A stretch of DNA of 9,766 bases, taken from contig JAPPOW010000157.1 in the NCBI GenBank assembly GCA_028817775.1, positions 1-9,766 of the forward strand. The letters run 5' to 3'. A program made the translations under genes and the position numbers. This document shows positions 1 through 6,549 of this stretch, in pieces. The notes under the pieces are model-generated. The model was not told where the DNA came from. It saw nothing but the letters and a program-made list of their open reading frames with translations, and made no database searches. This DNA is from Candidatus Melainabacteria bacterium. GTDB lineage: Bacteria > Cyanobacteriota > Vampirovibrionia > LMEP-6097. Positions within the stretch are counted from its first letter, which is position 1; the number at the start of each line of letters is the position of its first letter.

Positions 1-484
1 CTTCCAAGAAACCAGCAAGTCGGTTAAGAACTTTATCGAGCACACCACCAGCCTCCCCAGCTTTGACCATTGAGACATAAAGTCTATCGAAGGCTTCTGG
101 GAATTTGGCTAAAGATTCAGATAGAGGTACACCCTGCTCAATATCTACTTTGACTTCTTCAAGCATGCCAGCTAGTTTTGGATTTTCAGTTTGATCAATC
201 AATACCGTGATTACACGTAGCATGGCAATACCAGCTTCAATCATCGAAGCAAATTGTCTTGAGAAAATCACCATATCGCGCAGCTCAATTTTTTTCTCAA
301 ATAAACCGCCGCTATCTTTCTTGGCTTTGCCGCTAGATTTTTTGGAGCCCGTGGAGGTGATATTAATTACCCAGAGACCCTGTTTTTTAAGTGAGAATTT
401 AGCTAGTTCGATATTGTTGGCTTCAATGTTGCCAGTTTTGGTCCCACCTTTAGCGGTTCTTGCTAAATACTTGTAGTTATTCAT
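1..484 (-). CDS. pilC: PilC/GspF-type inner-membrane platform protein, N-terminal part (C-terminus beyond left edge)
   Basis: This is the start of a type IV pilus/type II secretion F-family protein, the inner-membrane platform that couples the assembly ATPase to pilin polymerisation. Only the first 161 residues are here; family members are usually about 400. Residues 1-20 form the typical short start (YKYLARTAKGGTKTGNI), and residues 46-62 are a Ser/Lys/Gly-rich linker. The first cytoplasmic T2SSF domain begins near residue 67 with the signature RDMVIFSRQFASMIEAG, followed by EQGVPLSESL near 116-125 and MVKAGEAGGVLD at 139-150. These are hallmark positions of the fold. The membrane helices would lie beyond the window. 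The ATG is the only convincing start, although no Shine-Dalgarno precedes it. It diverges from the acyl-CoA ligase gene. Without pilB or pilT neighbours I cannot separate a pilus from a secretion role. Confidence 0.9.
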   Translation of the reverse strand, partial: MNNYKYLARTAKGGTKTGNIEANNIELAKFSLKKQGLWVINITSTGSKKSSGKAKKDSGGLFEKKIELRDMVIFSRQFASMIEAGIAMLRVITVLIDQTENPKLAGMLEEVKVDIEQGVPLSESLAKFPEAFDRLYVSMVKAGEAGGVLDKVLNRLAGFLE

Positions 485-528
485 GTATATACAGAGCTGG
501 TTGCTCTAAGGTTGATGACGCTAGTTCT

Positions 529-672
529 CTGTAGAAGATCCCAGATTTCGCTGTAACGATCTAGGGCTGTAGCGCTCTAACGCCTTCTGGATAGGACTTT
601 GGGATAATGTAAAATCTTTGCAGAATTCATCCGTTACAGCCTTAGAGCGCTAGAGCGTTACAGCGTCTACAG
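529..672. repeat. Long imperfect palindrome made of 8-bp iterated units between divergent genes
   Basis: The two main arms are 550-582 and 632-664; 27 of 33 positions are complementary. The outer CTGTAGA (529-535) pairs with TCTACAG (666-672). Each main arm is itself four tandem octamers. The left arm reads GCTGTAAC, GATCTAGG, GCTGTAGC, GCTCTAAC. The right arm reads CGTTACAG, CCTTAGAG, CGCTAGAG, CGTTACAG. CGTTACAGC occurs perfectly at 632-640 and 656-664, and inverted at 550-558. The right arm ends just upstream of the -10 element of the acyl-CoA ligase gene, so an operator role is possible. A hairpin in DNA or RNA, or an inert repeat element, is equally compatible with the sequence. Confidence 0.75.
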
Positions 673-681
673 TGGTATATT
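673..681 (+). promoter_or_regulatory. Putative extended -10 promoter of the acyl-CoA ligase gene
   Basis: TGG followed by TATATT matches an extended -10 element, with five of six positions as in TATAAT. Transcription would begin near 688, giving a very short leader before the ATG at 698. No good -35 hexamer is present, as is common for extended -10 promoters. A second candidate, TGG plus GATAAT at 600-608, would give a leader of about 80 nt containing the right arm of the palindrome. The sequence alone does not decide between them. Confidence 0.4.
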
Positions 682-697
682 GTAGAGGACCTGGAGC

Positions 698-2518
698 ATG
701 AAGTATAAAAACATAGCTGATTTATTTTTTAAAAAAGCTGCTCGTCTTGAGAAAAAAGTTCTCATGCGTTACAAAACGCATCCAAATCGTCCACTTGAGG
801 AAATGACTTGGAGAGAAGTGCGAACTAAGACAGAAGAGATTGCAGCGGCTTTGAGTGAATTGGATGTTAAGAAAGCAGATAAGGTTGGTTTATTATCGCT
901 GACCTGCCATCATTGGATGCCGTGTGATATTGCGATCTTAGCGCTTGGTGCATGTACCGTGCCGATGTATCACAACTCGACTGGTGAAACGATTGAGTAT
1001 ATTGTGCGCCATGCAGAAATTGAAGTCGTTATAGTACAGAACAAGATTCAATTACAAAAATTACGTGCTGCTTGGAAGGACCTGCCTAATTTGCGCTATG
1101 TAATAGTGATGGAGGATAGGGGTGATATTCCAAAGAACGATCCTAAGATCCTTACCTTGGACATGATCCAGGAGATTGGCCGTGAAGTTTTGAAGAAAAA
1201 TGCTGAGCTGGTCACCAATCAGATTCGTTTTATTGAGCGAGATGATCTTGCCAGTATCATCTATACTTCAGGTACCACTGGCACTCCTAAGGGGGTAGTG
1301 CTCACTCACCGTAATTTCTTAGTAGCAGCCCTAAGTTTCTATCAATATGTGCCACTTGAAGAAGGTATGAATATGCTTTCTTTCTTGCCACTAGCGCATA
1401 TTTTTGAGCGGGTCGCCGGACAGGTCTACGGTTTGGATCAAGGTGTAGTCTTTACTTACTGTGAGAAGGTGGAGATGCTGCCGAAATTAATGCTTGAGTC
1501 TGATTGCCACATTGTTAATGTGGTGCCGCGCTTACTTGAAAAAATGCATGCCAAGATTATTCTTGGTGTTAGCCAGAAAAGTACTATTGCGCGCAAAGCA
1601 TTTGATGCTGCATTAGCGCTTGGCATTGAGTACCAAAAGAAAAAATTAGCCAAAGAACCAATTGATTGGGAGTTAGAGCTTAAGCATAGTATTGCTTACA
1701 AAACTATTCTCTCCAAAGTCAAAGCTAAGATTGCTCCTAACTTGAAGATCTTTGTAGTTGGTGGGGCGCCATTTTCTAAGGAGCTGTCGTATTTTTTCTT
1801 AGCCTTGGGTTTTGCGGTGGTAGAGGGTTATGGTTTGACTGAGACCTCTGCTCCGATTACTGTCAATCCACCTTGGGCAAACAAACCTGGCACTGTTGGG
1901 ATTCCATTCTCTCACTTTGAAGTTAAGATTGCTGAAGATGGTGAAATCATTTGTCGTGGTGAGTCAGTCTTCCAAGGTTATTTCAAAGATCCTGAGACCA
2001 CCAGCGAATGTATTGATAAAGATGGTTGGTTCCATACTGGTGACCTGGGTAGTTTTGATGAGGATGGCTATTTAAGTATTACTGGTCGTAAAAAGGACAT
2101 CATTGTTACAGCTGGTGGCAAAAATGTAGCACCACAAAAAGTTGAAGTCGCACTGCTTCAAAGTATGTTTATTAGTCAGGCGATAATCTTGGGTGAGCAA
2201 GAAAAATATTTGGCGGCTTTAATTGTTCCCGATAGATCAGAACTTAAACTTTATTTGAAGGATAATGGTTTGCATTATGACCCAAAACAAAGACTTTGTG
2301 ATAATGAAGAAGCTAATAAATTAATTGAGGATGAAGTTGCTAAAGCAAATGCTGACTTGGATAGGCACGAGCAGATCAAGGCATTTCATTTGCTTGATAA
2401 GGAACTAACTATCGATGGCGGGGAACTTACGCCAACATTGAAAGTCCGCAGGAACATTGTTAGAGAAAAATACAAAGATATAATCAAGCCGTTGTTTAAT
2501 CGTAGTAAGAAGAAATAA
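698..2518 (+). CDS. Long-chain acyl-CoA synthetase (AMP-forming fatty acid ligase)
   Basis: It activates fatty acids with ATP to acyl-adenylate and then to the CoA thioester, for lipid synthesis or degradation. The adenylate-forming (ANL) motifs are intact and in order: the P-loop YTSGTTGTPKG at 189-199, LPLAHIFER shortly after, GYGLTETS at 377-384, TGDLG at 447-451 with the ribose-binding Asp449, and the hinge GRKKD at 463-467. A C-terminal LTPTLKVRR places the probable catalytic Lys at 582. The length (606 aa) and the LPLAHIFER form fit the long FAA1-like long-chain group rather than short acetyl-CoA synthetases. No transmembrane segment or signal peptide is visible. AGAGGA at 684-689 is a Shine-Dalgarno sequence 8 nt before the ATG. 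The gene appears to be transcribed alone. Chain-length specificity cannot be read from sequence. Confidence 0.93.
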   Translation: MKYKNIADLFFKKAARLEKKVLMRYKTHPNRPLEEMTWREVRTKTEEIAAALSELDVKKADKVGLLSLTCHHWMPCDIAILALGACTVPMYHNSTGETIEYIVRHAEIEVVIVQNKIQLQKLRAAWKDLPNLRYVIVMEDRGDIPKNDPKILTLDMIQEIGREVLKKNAELVTNQIRFIERDDLASIIYTSGTTGTPKGVVLTHRNFLVAALSFYQYVPLEEGMNMLSFLPLAHIFERVAGQVYGLDQGVVFTYCEKVEMLPKLMLESDCHIVNVVPRLLEKMHAKIILGVSQKSTIARKAFDAALALGIEYQKKKLAKEPIDWELELKHSIAYKTILSKVKAKIAPNLKIFVVGGAPFSKELSYFFLALGFAVVEGYGLTETSAPITVNPPWANKPGTVGIPFSHFEVKIAEDGEIICRGESVFQGYFKDPETTSECIDKDGWFHTGDLGSFDEDGYLSITGRKKDIIVTAGGKNVAPQKVEVALLQSMFISQAIILGEQEKYLAALIVPDRSELKLYLKDNGLHYDPKQRLCDNEEANKLIEDEVAKANADLDRHEQIKAFHLLDKELTIDGGELTPTLKVRRNIVREKYKDIIKPLFNRSKKK

Positions 2519-2531
2519 TATTTATTGGCGT

Positions 2532-2648
2532 ATGGTCGTTACACTCTCTGCGTATGGCACTTCGTGCCTGCATATGTTTCGCTGCTTTAAGCAGGGCGTA
2601 GCCCCTTTGCAGGAGCGTAGCTCCATATGCAGGGAACGAAGTGACCAT
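2532..2648. repeat. Multi-hairpin palindromic spacer element
   Basis: A nested set of inverted repeats fills the spacer between the ligase and methyltransferase genes. The outermost ATGGTC (2532-2537) pairs with GACCAT (2643-2648), and a perfect 10-bp stem CCTGCATATG (2567-2576) pairs with CATATGCAGG (2624-2633). Small perfect hairpins lie in and beside it: GGCAC/GTGCC with loop TTC (2556-2568), CTGC/GCAG with loop TTTAA (2582-2594), GGGC/GCCC with loop GTA (2594-2604) and GGAGC/GCTCC with loop GTA (2612-2624). It could be a REP-like or MITE-like intergenic element, and the ligase transcript could end in it. There is no T-tract and no transposase nearby. Confidence 0.75.
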
Positions 2649-2696
2649 CTGCCAATTTCTGGGAACTACTCGGGCCCAACCAACGACTAATACTTT

Positions 2697-3980
2697 ATGG
2701 CCCGAGCTCAAACTCAACGCAAAACAAAACTTAAAACCGGACTTGCTGAATTAATTGCAGCGGAAGATATTCAAGAACACAAAGGTAGATTGATTACCAG
2801 TAGTTATCAACTAGAAGATTCTTGGAAGCAGAAAAAACGCAACTGGGGTCATAGCCTGCATGGGATGGCATCCCGTTCTGGTTCTTTCCCGCCATCATTG
2901 GCTGCTTACTTTATTGACAATTTTTCATTAGTTGGAGATACAGTACTAGACCCGTTTTCGGGTAAGGGTACTACTGCTCTGCAAGCTTGTCTGACTGAAA
3001 GGTTTGGTATTGGTTTGGATGTGGCGCCTGAGGCTTATGCGCTCACGGCTGCCAAAACAATCACTATTAAAGAAGAGGAAGCGATTCAATATTTAGAAGA
3101 ATTGAAATTGCCTCGAGTTAGCAAGGCTCAATTGGATGCTGTACCAGCTGAAGTGAAGATTTTTTATCATGAGGATGTGCTCAAGCAAATCTTAGCTTTC
3201 AGGGAAGCAATTGCTGAAGATTATTCTTTCAGGCATCTTAGTTACCTAGAAGCACCACAGTTTGAGAACAAAAAATCTAAGCGCGCTAAGTTTGCTCAGT
3301 ACTGGGCTGGGGTAATGATTGGTATTCTTCATGGTTCTTCTGAGATTAGTCTTTCACTGCCTTGCTCGCATAGTTACAGCATGTCGCCAAACTATGTCAA
3401 CAACTATGCTAAGAAGCATGGACTTGAAAGACCGCAGCGTGATCTCAAGCAATGTCTAATTAAGCGTTCAGCTAAATTGATGGCAGATGGAGAGAGCCAA
3501 CAAGCTGGTAGAGCGATACTTGGTTCGGCGATGGAACTGCCACGCAATCTTGTTGAGAAAATTGATTTGATTGTAACTAGTCCGCCTTATTTCACCGCCC
3601 AAAGTTATGCTTGGGATAATTGGTTGCGAGAGTGGTTCTTAGGCTTTGATTTTAAAGAAGTGCGTAAACAAACTTTGCATACTGCAGTCGAGCAGAAGTA
3701 TGCTGATGCCATGGGTTTGCATTTGGAGGAAGCTTACAAGGTACTGAAGCCAGGTCGCTGGGCATTCTATGTGGTTGGTGATGTGATTAAGAAAGCTAAA
3801 GCTGGCGCTTACAAAATTATTACTGCTGAGATTATTGCACAAGAAGCTGAGCGGGCAGGTTTTGATGTAGAACTAATCATCAACGATGATATCCCAAGGA
3901 CTAGTTGTTATAACTCTGCTTTCCTTAAGGAAGATCAGGGTTTGAAACTTGATAGGGTAGTTTGTTTGTATAAAGCCTAG
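2697..3980 (+). CDS. Orphan DNA methyltransferase, N4-cytosine/N6-adenine amino-MTase type
   Basis: This is an S-adenosylmethionine-dependent amino-methyltransferase, most likely acting on DNA. The motif X/I region comes first: SRSGSFPPSLAAYFI, then VLDPFSGKGTT with the AdoMet-binding core at 85-93, then GIGLD near 103-107. About 200 residues later comes the catalytic motif IV, TSPPY at 294-298, then the EAYKVLKPGRWAFYVVGD region. The SPPY form is typical of N4-cytosine enzymes, but N6-adenine activity is not excluded. The order I, long insert, IV is that of the alpha class, whereas the motif wording resembles the beta class. No restriction endonuclease lies beside it. No Shine-Dalgarno precedes the ATG; TAATAC ends 3 nt upstream. 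An RNA target is a less likely alternative. The stop overlaps that of the convergent gene. Confidence 0.85.
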   Translation: MARAQTQRKTKLKTGLAELIAAEDIQEHKGRLITSSYQLEDSWKQKKRNWGHSLHGMASRSGSFPPSLAAYFIDNFSLVGDTVLDPFSGKGTTALQACLTERFGIGLDVAPEAYALTAAKTITIKEEEAIQYLEELKLPRVSKAQLDAVPAEVKIFYHEDVLKQILAFREAIAEDYSFRHLSYLEAPQFENKKSKRAKFAQYWAGVMIGILHGSSEISLSLPCSHSYSMSPNYVNNYAKKHGLERPQRDLKQCLIKRSAKLMADGESQQAGRAILGSAMELPRNLVEKIDLIVTSPPYFTAQSYAWDNWLREWFLGFDFKEVRKQTLHTAVEQKYADAMGLHLEEAYKVLKPGRWAFYVVGDVIKKAKAGAYKIITAEIIAQEAERAGFDVELIINDDIPRTSCYNSAFLKEDQGLKLDRVVCLYKA

Positions 3981-4573
3981 GCACTTTGTCGACTTGCTCT
4001 ATTCATGATCACATCTTCTGACCTACACAAGTGACGCATAAGAGCTGCTCTTGCTGGTTTTGGGCTTTGGTCATCTCGACCAGCAGCAAGCCTGAGCTCA
4101 CCCTCTTGTGTGTTAAAGGCACCAGCTTCTTGAAATAGATCTCTAATAGTTTGGATCAACTGATTTGGGGGTTCTCCAAATTGCGGACTCATCTGTAACT
4201 GGATTCTGTCAGTGTCAAAAATAGAGCCTCTAGTAACAAAAGTATCTTTAACGGGATAGGAGGCGATAGTTACCGCTTGCTGGTTTGTAGTAAAGCTTAC
4301 AGAAATGTTGCCTCTTGCTGCGTCAAGTTTGATTTTATCAATATGATCAGCCTCGAGTCCTATTGCCATTAGAGGAACTGATAAACCCATAGTGGATTTT
4401 ATTAGCCCAAATAGCGGTCTTTTTAATTCATTGGGGACTGTAATTTCGACACTTTTTAAGTTTGTAAAACTTGGATTTGAGCCTTGTGTGGGATTAGAGG
4501 GAGCACTTATATCTCCTAATTGAAACCGAGAATTCCCTACGCTTTCAACGAAATTGAGTGAAGGAGTCGTCAT
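3977..4573 (-). CDS. Hypothetical protein, 198 aa
   Basis: I do not recognise this protein. Residues 1-38 are rich in Ser, Asn, Pro and Thr and look disordered. Residues 40-130 alternate hydrophobic and polar residues in a pattern that suggests beta strands (VEITVPNEL, NISVSFTTNQQAVTIASYPV, RIQLQMSP). A helical stretch follows (NQLIQTIRDLFQEAGAF, 137-153), and the tail is basic. There is no signal peptide or transmembrane segment. It is supported as a gene by its uninterrupted length, by a well-placed extended -10 box just before the ATG and by a neat tail-to-tail fit with the methyltransferase: the two stop codons share the palindrome CTAG. No Shine-Dalgarno is present, so translation from a leaderless mRNA is likely. 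A functional link to the methyltransferase is not evident. Confidence 0.75.
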   Translation of the reverse strand: MTTPSLNFVESVGNSRFQLGDISAPSNPTQGSNPSFTNLKSVEITVPNELKRPLFGLIKSTMGLSVPLMAIGLEADHIDKIKLDAARGNISVSFTTNQQAVTIASYPVKDTFVTRGSIFDTDRIQLQMSPQFGEPPNQLIQTIRDLFQEAGAFNTQEGELRLAAGRDDQSPKPARAALMRHLCRSEDVIMNRASRQSA

Positions 4574-4582
4574 GATAGTAAG

Positions 4583-4591
4583 ATTCTATCA
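4583..4591 (-). promoter_or_regulatory. Extended -10 promoter for a predicted leaderless mRNA of the 198-aa gene
   Basis: On the minus strand TGA is followed by TAGAAT, five of six matches to TATAAT, and then 9 nt before the ATG at 4573. A start site 6-9 nt after the hexamer would fall on or beside the A of ATG. No Shine-Dalgarno sequence lies in the gap. Confidence 0.55.
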
Positions 4592-4681
4592 AAATTAACT
4601 TTTTCTTGGATAAATAAGATGTTATGAACCCCAAAAAAATGGGTATAACACGTTTATAGTCAAAAATTGGGGGAAATGGGG

Positions 4682-4927
4682 ATGTCTAATACTGGATTAT
4701 TGCAGGAAACTGCAGAAAAGTCTTTGAAAACTGAATTATTACAATACCCGCCTGTATTTAAGCAGGCTTTGTATAAATTAAGTTGGACCAAAGCACCGGA
4801 AACTTTGTTAACTACAGCAGAGAAAATGAAACTTGCTATGAAGGTGAGTTCTAAGTCGTTGGCTGATATGGAAGAAAAATATTGGCAAGCATGGTCTAAG
4901 TTGCAGCGCGAGCATGCACTAGATTAA
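4682..4927 (+). CDS. Small hypothetical protein, 81 aa
   Basis: Not recognised. The protein begins MSNTGLLQETAEK and is almost entirely predicted helical and soluble, with several aromatic residues (KYWQAWSKL near the C-terminus). The start was chosen at 4682 because the purine run GGGGGAA at 4669-4675 then sits at a normal Shine-Dalgarno distance. The ATG at 4676 is too close to it, and a TTG at 4667 overlaps it. TATAGT at 4655-4660 could be a -10 element. Its TAA stop (4925-4927) lies inside the terminal arm of the palindromic element that follows, so the insertion may have altered the original C-terminus. It may form a small operon with the 67-aa gene downstream on the same strand. Confidence 0.65.
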   Translation: MSNTGLLQETAEKSLKTELLQYPPVFKQALYKLSWTKAPETLLTTAEKMKLAMKVSSKSLADMEEKYWQAWSKLQREHALD

Positions 4928-5047
4928 GCTTTATCCAAAAGTCCCATCTGCTGCGTTACGCGAGTCCTCATTGGCTTCAGCCAACATCGGATACGTCCTA
5001 ACGGACTTCGCAAGCCTTGCATCTGGGAGCTTTTGAACAAAGCTTAA
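4924..5047. repeat. 124-bp palindromic (MITE-like) intergenic element
   Basis: The terminal arms TTAAGCTTT (4924-4932) and AAAGCTTAA (5039-5047) are perfect inverted repeats. Next inside come CAAAAG (4936-4941) with CTTTTG (5030-5035), then a partly matching CCCATCTGC / GCATCTGGG pair. The centre holds further stems, TTGGC/GCCAA around 4971-4984 and GTCC/GGAC around 4995-5006. No transposase is encoded. An open frame of 69 codons (5017-5226) that starts in it is not credible. From memory it resembles a widespread class of bacterial intergenic palindromes with CTGCTGCGTTAC and CTTGCATCTG near opposite ends, but I could not check this. Confidence 0.75.
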
Positions 5048-5087
5048 TAGTTACAGGTTGTGGGAAGAATATAGAAAGAGGATTTAA

Positions 5088-5291
5088 ATGGGAATTAAAC
5101 CAAAATTTAGAGGCGGTAATATGGCGGTGCGCAACTCAGTTGTCCTGCCTGAGCGCAAGCAAGTTGATTATTCAGATTTGTATGCAGCGAACCGCGGTCT
5201 TGGTGATGCTTTACAGGGCGCATTGAGCAAGTCAAAGCTTCAAGAAGCATCACTTCTAGCTAGTAATCAGCAAGTATATAGGAAACCATAA
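5088..5291 (+). CDS. Small hypothetical protein, 67 aa
   Basis: Not recognised. It begins MGIKPKFRGGNMAVRNSV, a basic glycine-containing stretch, and continues into an amphipathic helix-prone region (YSDLYAANRGLGDALQGALSKSKLQEASLLAS, 28-59) with a basic end. There is no membrane segment. AGAGGA at 5077-5082, 5 nt before the ATG, is a good Shine-Dalgarno sequence and decides this frame over the overlapping one. A second in-frame ATG at 5121 lacks one. It lies on the same strand as the 81-aa gene, with the palindromic element between them, and converges on the S1 gene across a second palindrome. Confidence 0.65.
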   Translation: MGIKPKFRGGNMAVRNSVVLPERKQVDYSDLYAANRGLGDALQGALSKSKLQEASLLASNQQVYRKP

Positions 5292-5294
5292 TCG

Positions 5295-5380
5295 GTCATT
5301 GCGAGAAACGTAAGTGACGAAGCAATCTAATGCATTGACTTAATCTTTGCATTAGATTGCTTCGCTGTGCTCGCAATGAC
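5295..5380. repeat. 86-bp hairpin element between convergent genes
   Basis: Two perfect inverted segments are stacked. GTCATTGCGAG (5295-5305) pairs with CTCGCAATGAC (5370-5380), and the 16-bp GAAGCAATCTAATGCA (5319-5334) pairs with 5348-5363 around a 13-nt loop. The unpaired stretches between them are 13 and 6 nt. It sits almost exactly between two converging stop codons, where it could act as a two-way transcript end or 3' stabiliser, although it has no T-tract. The GTCATTGCGAG / GAAGCAATC wording recalls repeats I have seen in many unrelated bacterial genomes; this comes from memory. Confidence 0.85.
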
Positions 5381-5385
5381 GAGTC

Positions 5386-6480
5386 TTACGCTTCAGTAGA
5401 TTGAACGTCCTTAAGTGAGAGACTGATACGTCTTTCGTAAGGAGAGAATTTCTTGATTAGAACTTCTACTTCATCATCTGGTTTGAGGTAGTTGTCTGGA
5501 CTTGGATCTTCTTCTTCGTTGGTGATCTCAGAGACAGGAAGCAATGCTTCAACACCTGGATAGATCTCAACGAATACACCAAAGACAGCAAGTTTAACAA
5601 CCTTACCTTTGACAACCATTCCTTCAGCAAACTTACCTTCGATTTCAGTCCAAGGATCTGGCTGAAGACGTTTGTAACTAAGTGAGATTTTCTTAGTTGC
5701 CTTGTCAATTTTGAGGATCTTAACAGAGATCTTGTCACCAGTGCTAAGAATTTCACGTGGGTGAGCAATACGCTGCCAAGAAATTTCTGAAACTGGAAGC
5801 AAGCCATCGATACCACCGATATCAATAAATGCACCGAACTCAGCAACTCTAACAACTTCACCAGAAATAACTTGTCCGATTTCAAGTTCATTGATTGCTT
5901 TGTCACGAAGACCAGCTTTCTCATCTTCGATCGCAATTTTCTGAGAGCAAATTAGTTTACCTTTGCGCTTATCAAGCTCAAGGATCTTGAATTCAATTTC
6001 AGTGCCTTTGGCATTGTTTGCTTCGCCGCGTAAACGCAATTGAGAAGCAGGAATGAAACCACGGACTCCGTGGGCTTCAACAACCACACCACCTTTGACA
6101 AGAGCAACCACCGTACCAGTGATAACTTCGTCCTTGGTTTTGAGTTCTTCAAGCTTAACCCAGCCGCGTGCTTGAGCAACACGTTTGTAAGAAAGTATTA
6201 GAGGACCCTTCTCGTTAGCCTCTCTAAGGATATAAAATTCGTATTCATCGCCGACATTGAGGACTTCTGTTGGTTTAGTCTCATCTTCTCTGTTAACGAT
6301 TTCTTTGAAAGGAAGTACTGCTTCAGCTTTCGATCCAATATCGATTAGCGCAGCATCTTTCTCAAATTGCAAAACTTTACCAATGATAATTTGACCAAGT
6401 TCAAATTCTTGGTTCTTAGTTGGTTTGTTGAGTAATTTTGCAAACTCTTCTTCTAAATTGATTAATTGTTCTATTGCCAT
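5386..6480 (-). CDS. rpsA: 30S ribosomal protein S1 (four S1 domains)
   Basis: S1 binds mRNA on the small ribosomal subunit and helps initiation, especially on structured or weak Shine-Dalgarno leaders. Four S1 (OB-fold) repeats are visible at about 28-101, 117-182, 200-271 and 285-358. The third and fourth are the best conserved (GEVVRVAEFGAFIDIGGIDGLLPVSEIS with HPREIL; GKVVKLAVFGVFVEI with ALLPVSEIT). RGFIPASQLR in the second repeat is also typical. At 364 aa it is a short S1, unlike the six-repeat enterobacterial form of about 557. A Shine-Dalgarno GGAGAA lies 6 nt before the ATG. The gene has its own promoter and a leader of about 65 nt that can fold, which could allow autoregulation. 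Other multi-S1 RNA-binding proteins are an unlikely alternative. Confidence 0.92.
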   Translation of the reverse strand: MAIEQLINLEEEFAKLLNKPTKNQEFELGQIIIGKVLQFEKDAALIDIGSKAEAVLPFKEIVNREDETKPTEVLNVGDEYEFYILREANEKGPLILSYKRVAQARGWVKLEELKTKDEVITGTVVALVKGGVVVEAHGVRGFIPASQLRLRGEANNAKGTEIEFKILELDKRKGKLICSQKIAIEDEKAGLRDKAINELEIGQVISGEVVRVAEFGAFIDIGGIDGLLPVSEISWQRIAHPREILSTGDKISVKILKIDKATKKISLSYKRLQPDPWTEIEGKFAEGMVVKGKVVKLAVFGVFVEIYPGVEALLPVSEITNEEEDPSPDNYLKPDDEVEVLIKKFSPYERRISLSLKDVQSTEA

Positions 6481-6493
6481 TTGTATTCTCCGT

Positions 6494-6535
6494 GGTCAGC
6501 CCCCAAATCAACCAGCCACCTGAGCTGGAAGGACC
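6494..6535 (-). promoter_or_regulatory. Nested stem in the S1 mRNA leader, possible autoregulatory site
   Basis: Read on the minus strand, GGTC pairs with GACC and encloses CCAGC pairing with GCTGG around a 7-nt loop. The structure ends about 4 nt before the GGAGAA Shine-Dalgarno sequence of the S1 gene. S1 is known to control its own translation in enterobacteria, so a foldable leader is reasonable. The stems are short and this remains inference. Confidence 0.35.
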
Positions 6536-6549
6536 AAATACAGATAGGG

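Noticed and set aside
207..476. 89-codon plus-strand open frame opposite the PilC-type gene
   Set aside because: It is a shadow of the pilC coding frame, which matches the T2SSF family throughout.
550..664. CRISPR array or attachment site at the octamer palindrome
   Set aside because: The units are 8 bp, contiguous and imperfect with no spacers, and no integrase or cas gene is nearby.
2496..2717. 73-codon minus-strand open frame across the ligase/methyltransferase spacer
   Set aside because: It consists mainly of the hairpin element and has no convincing start; a protein from such palindromic DNA is unlikely.
2697..4573. A restriction-modification pair made of the methyltransferase and the 198-aa gene
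   Set aside because: The 198-aa protein shows no nuclease motif such as PD-(D/E)XK or HNH, and it is convergent rather than co-transcribed.
5017..5226. 69-codon plus-strand open frame overlapping the 67-aa gene
   Set aside because: It starts inside the palindromic element, has no Shine-Dalgarno sequence and overlaps the better-initiated 67-aa frame.
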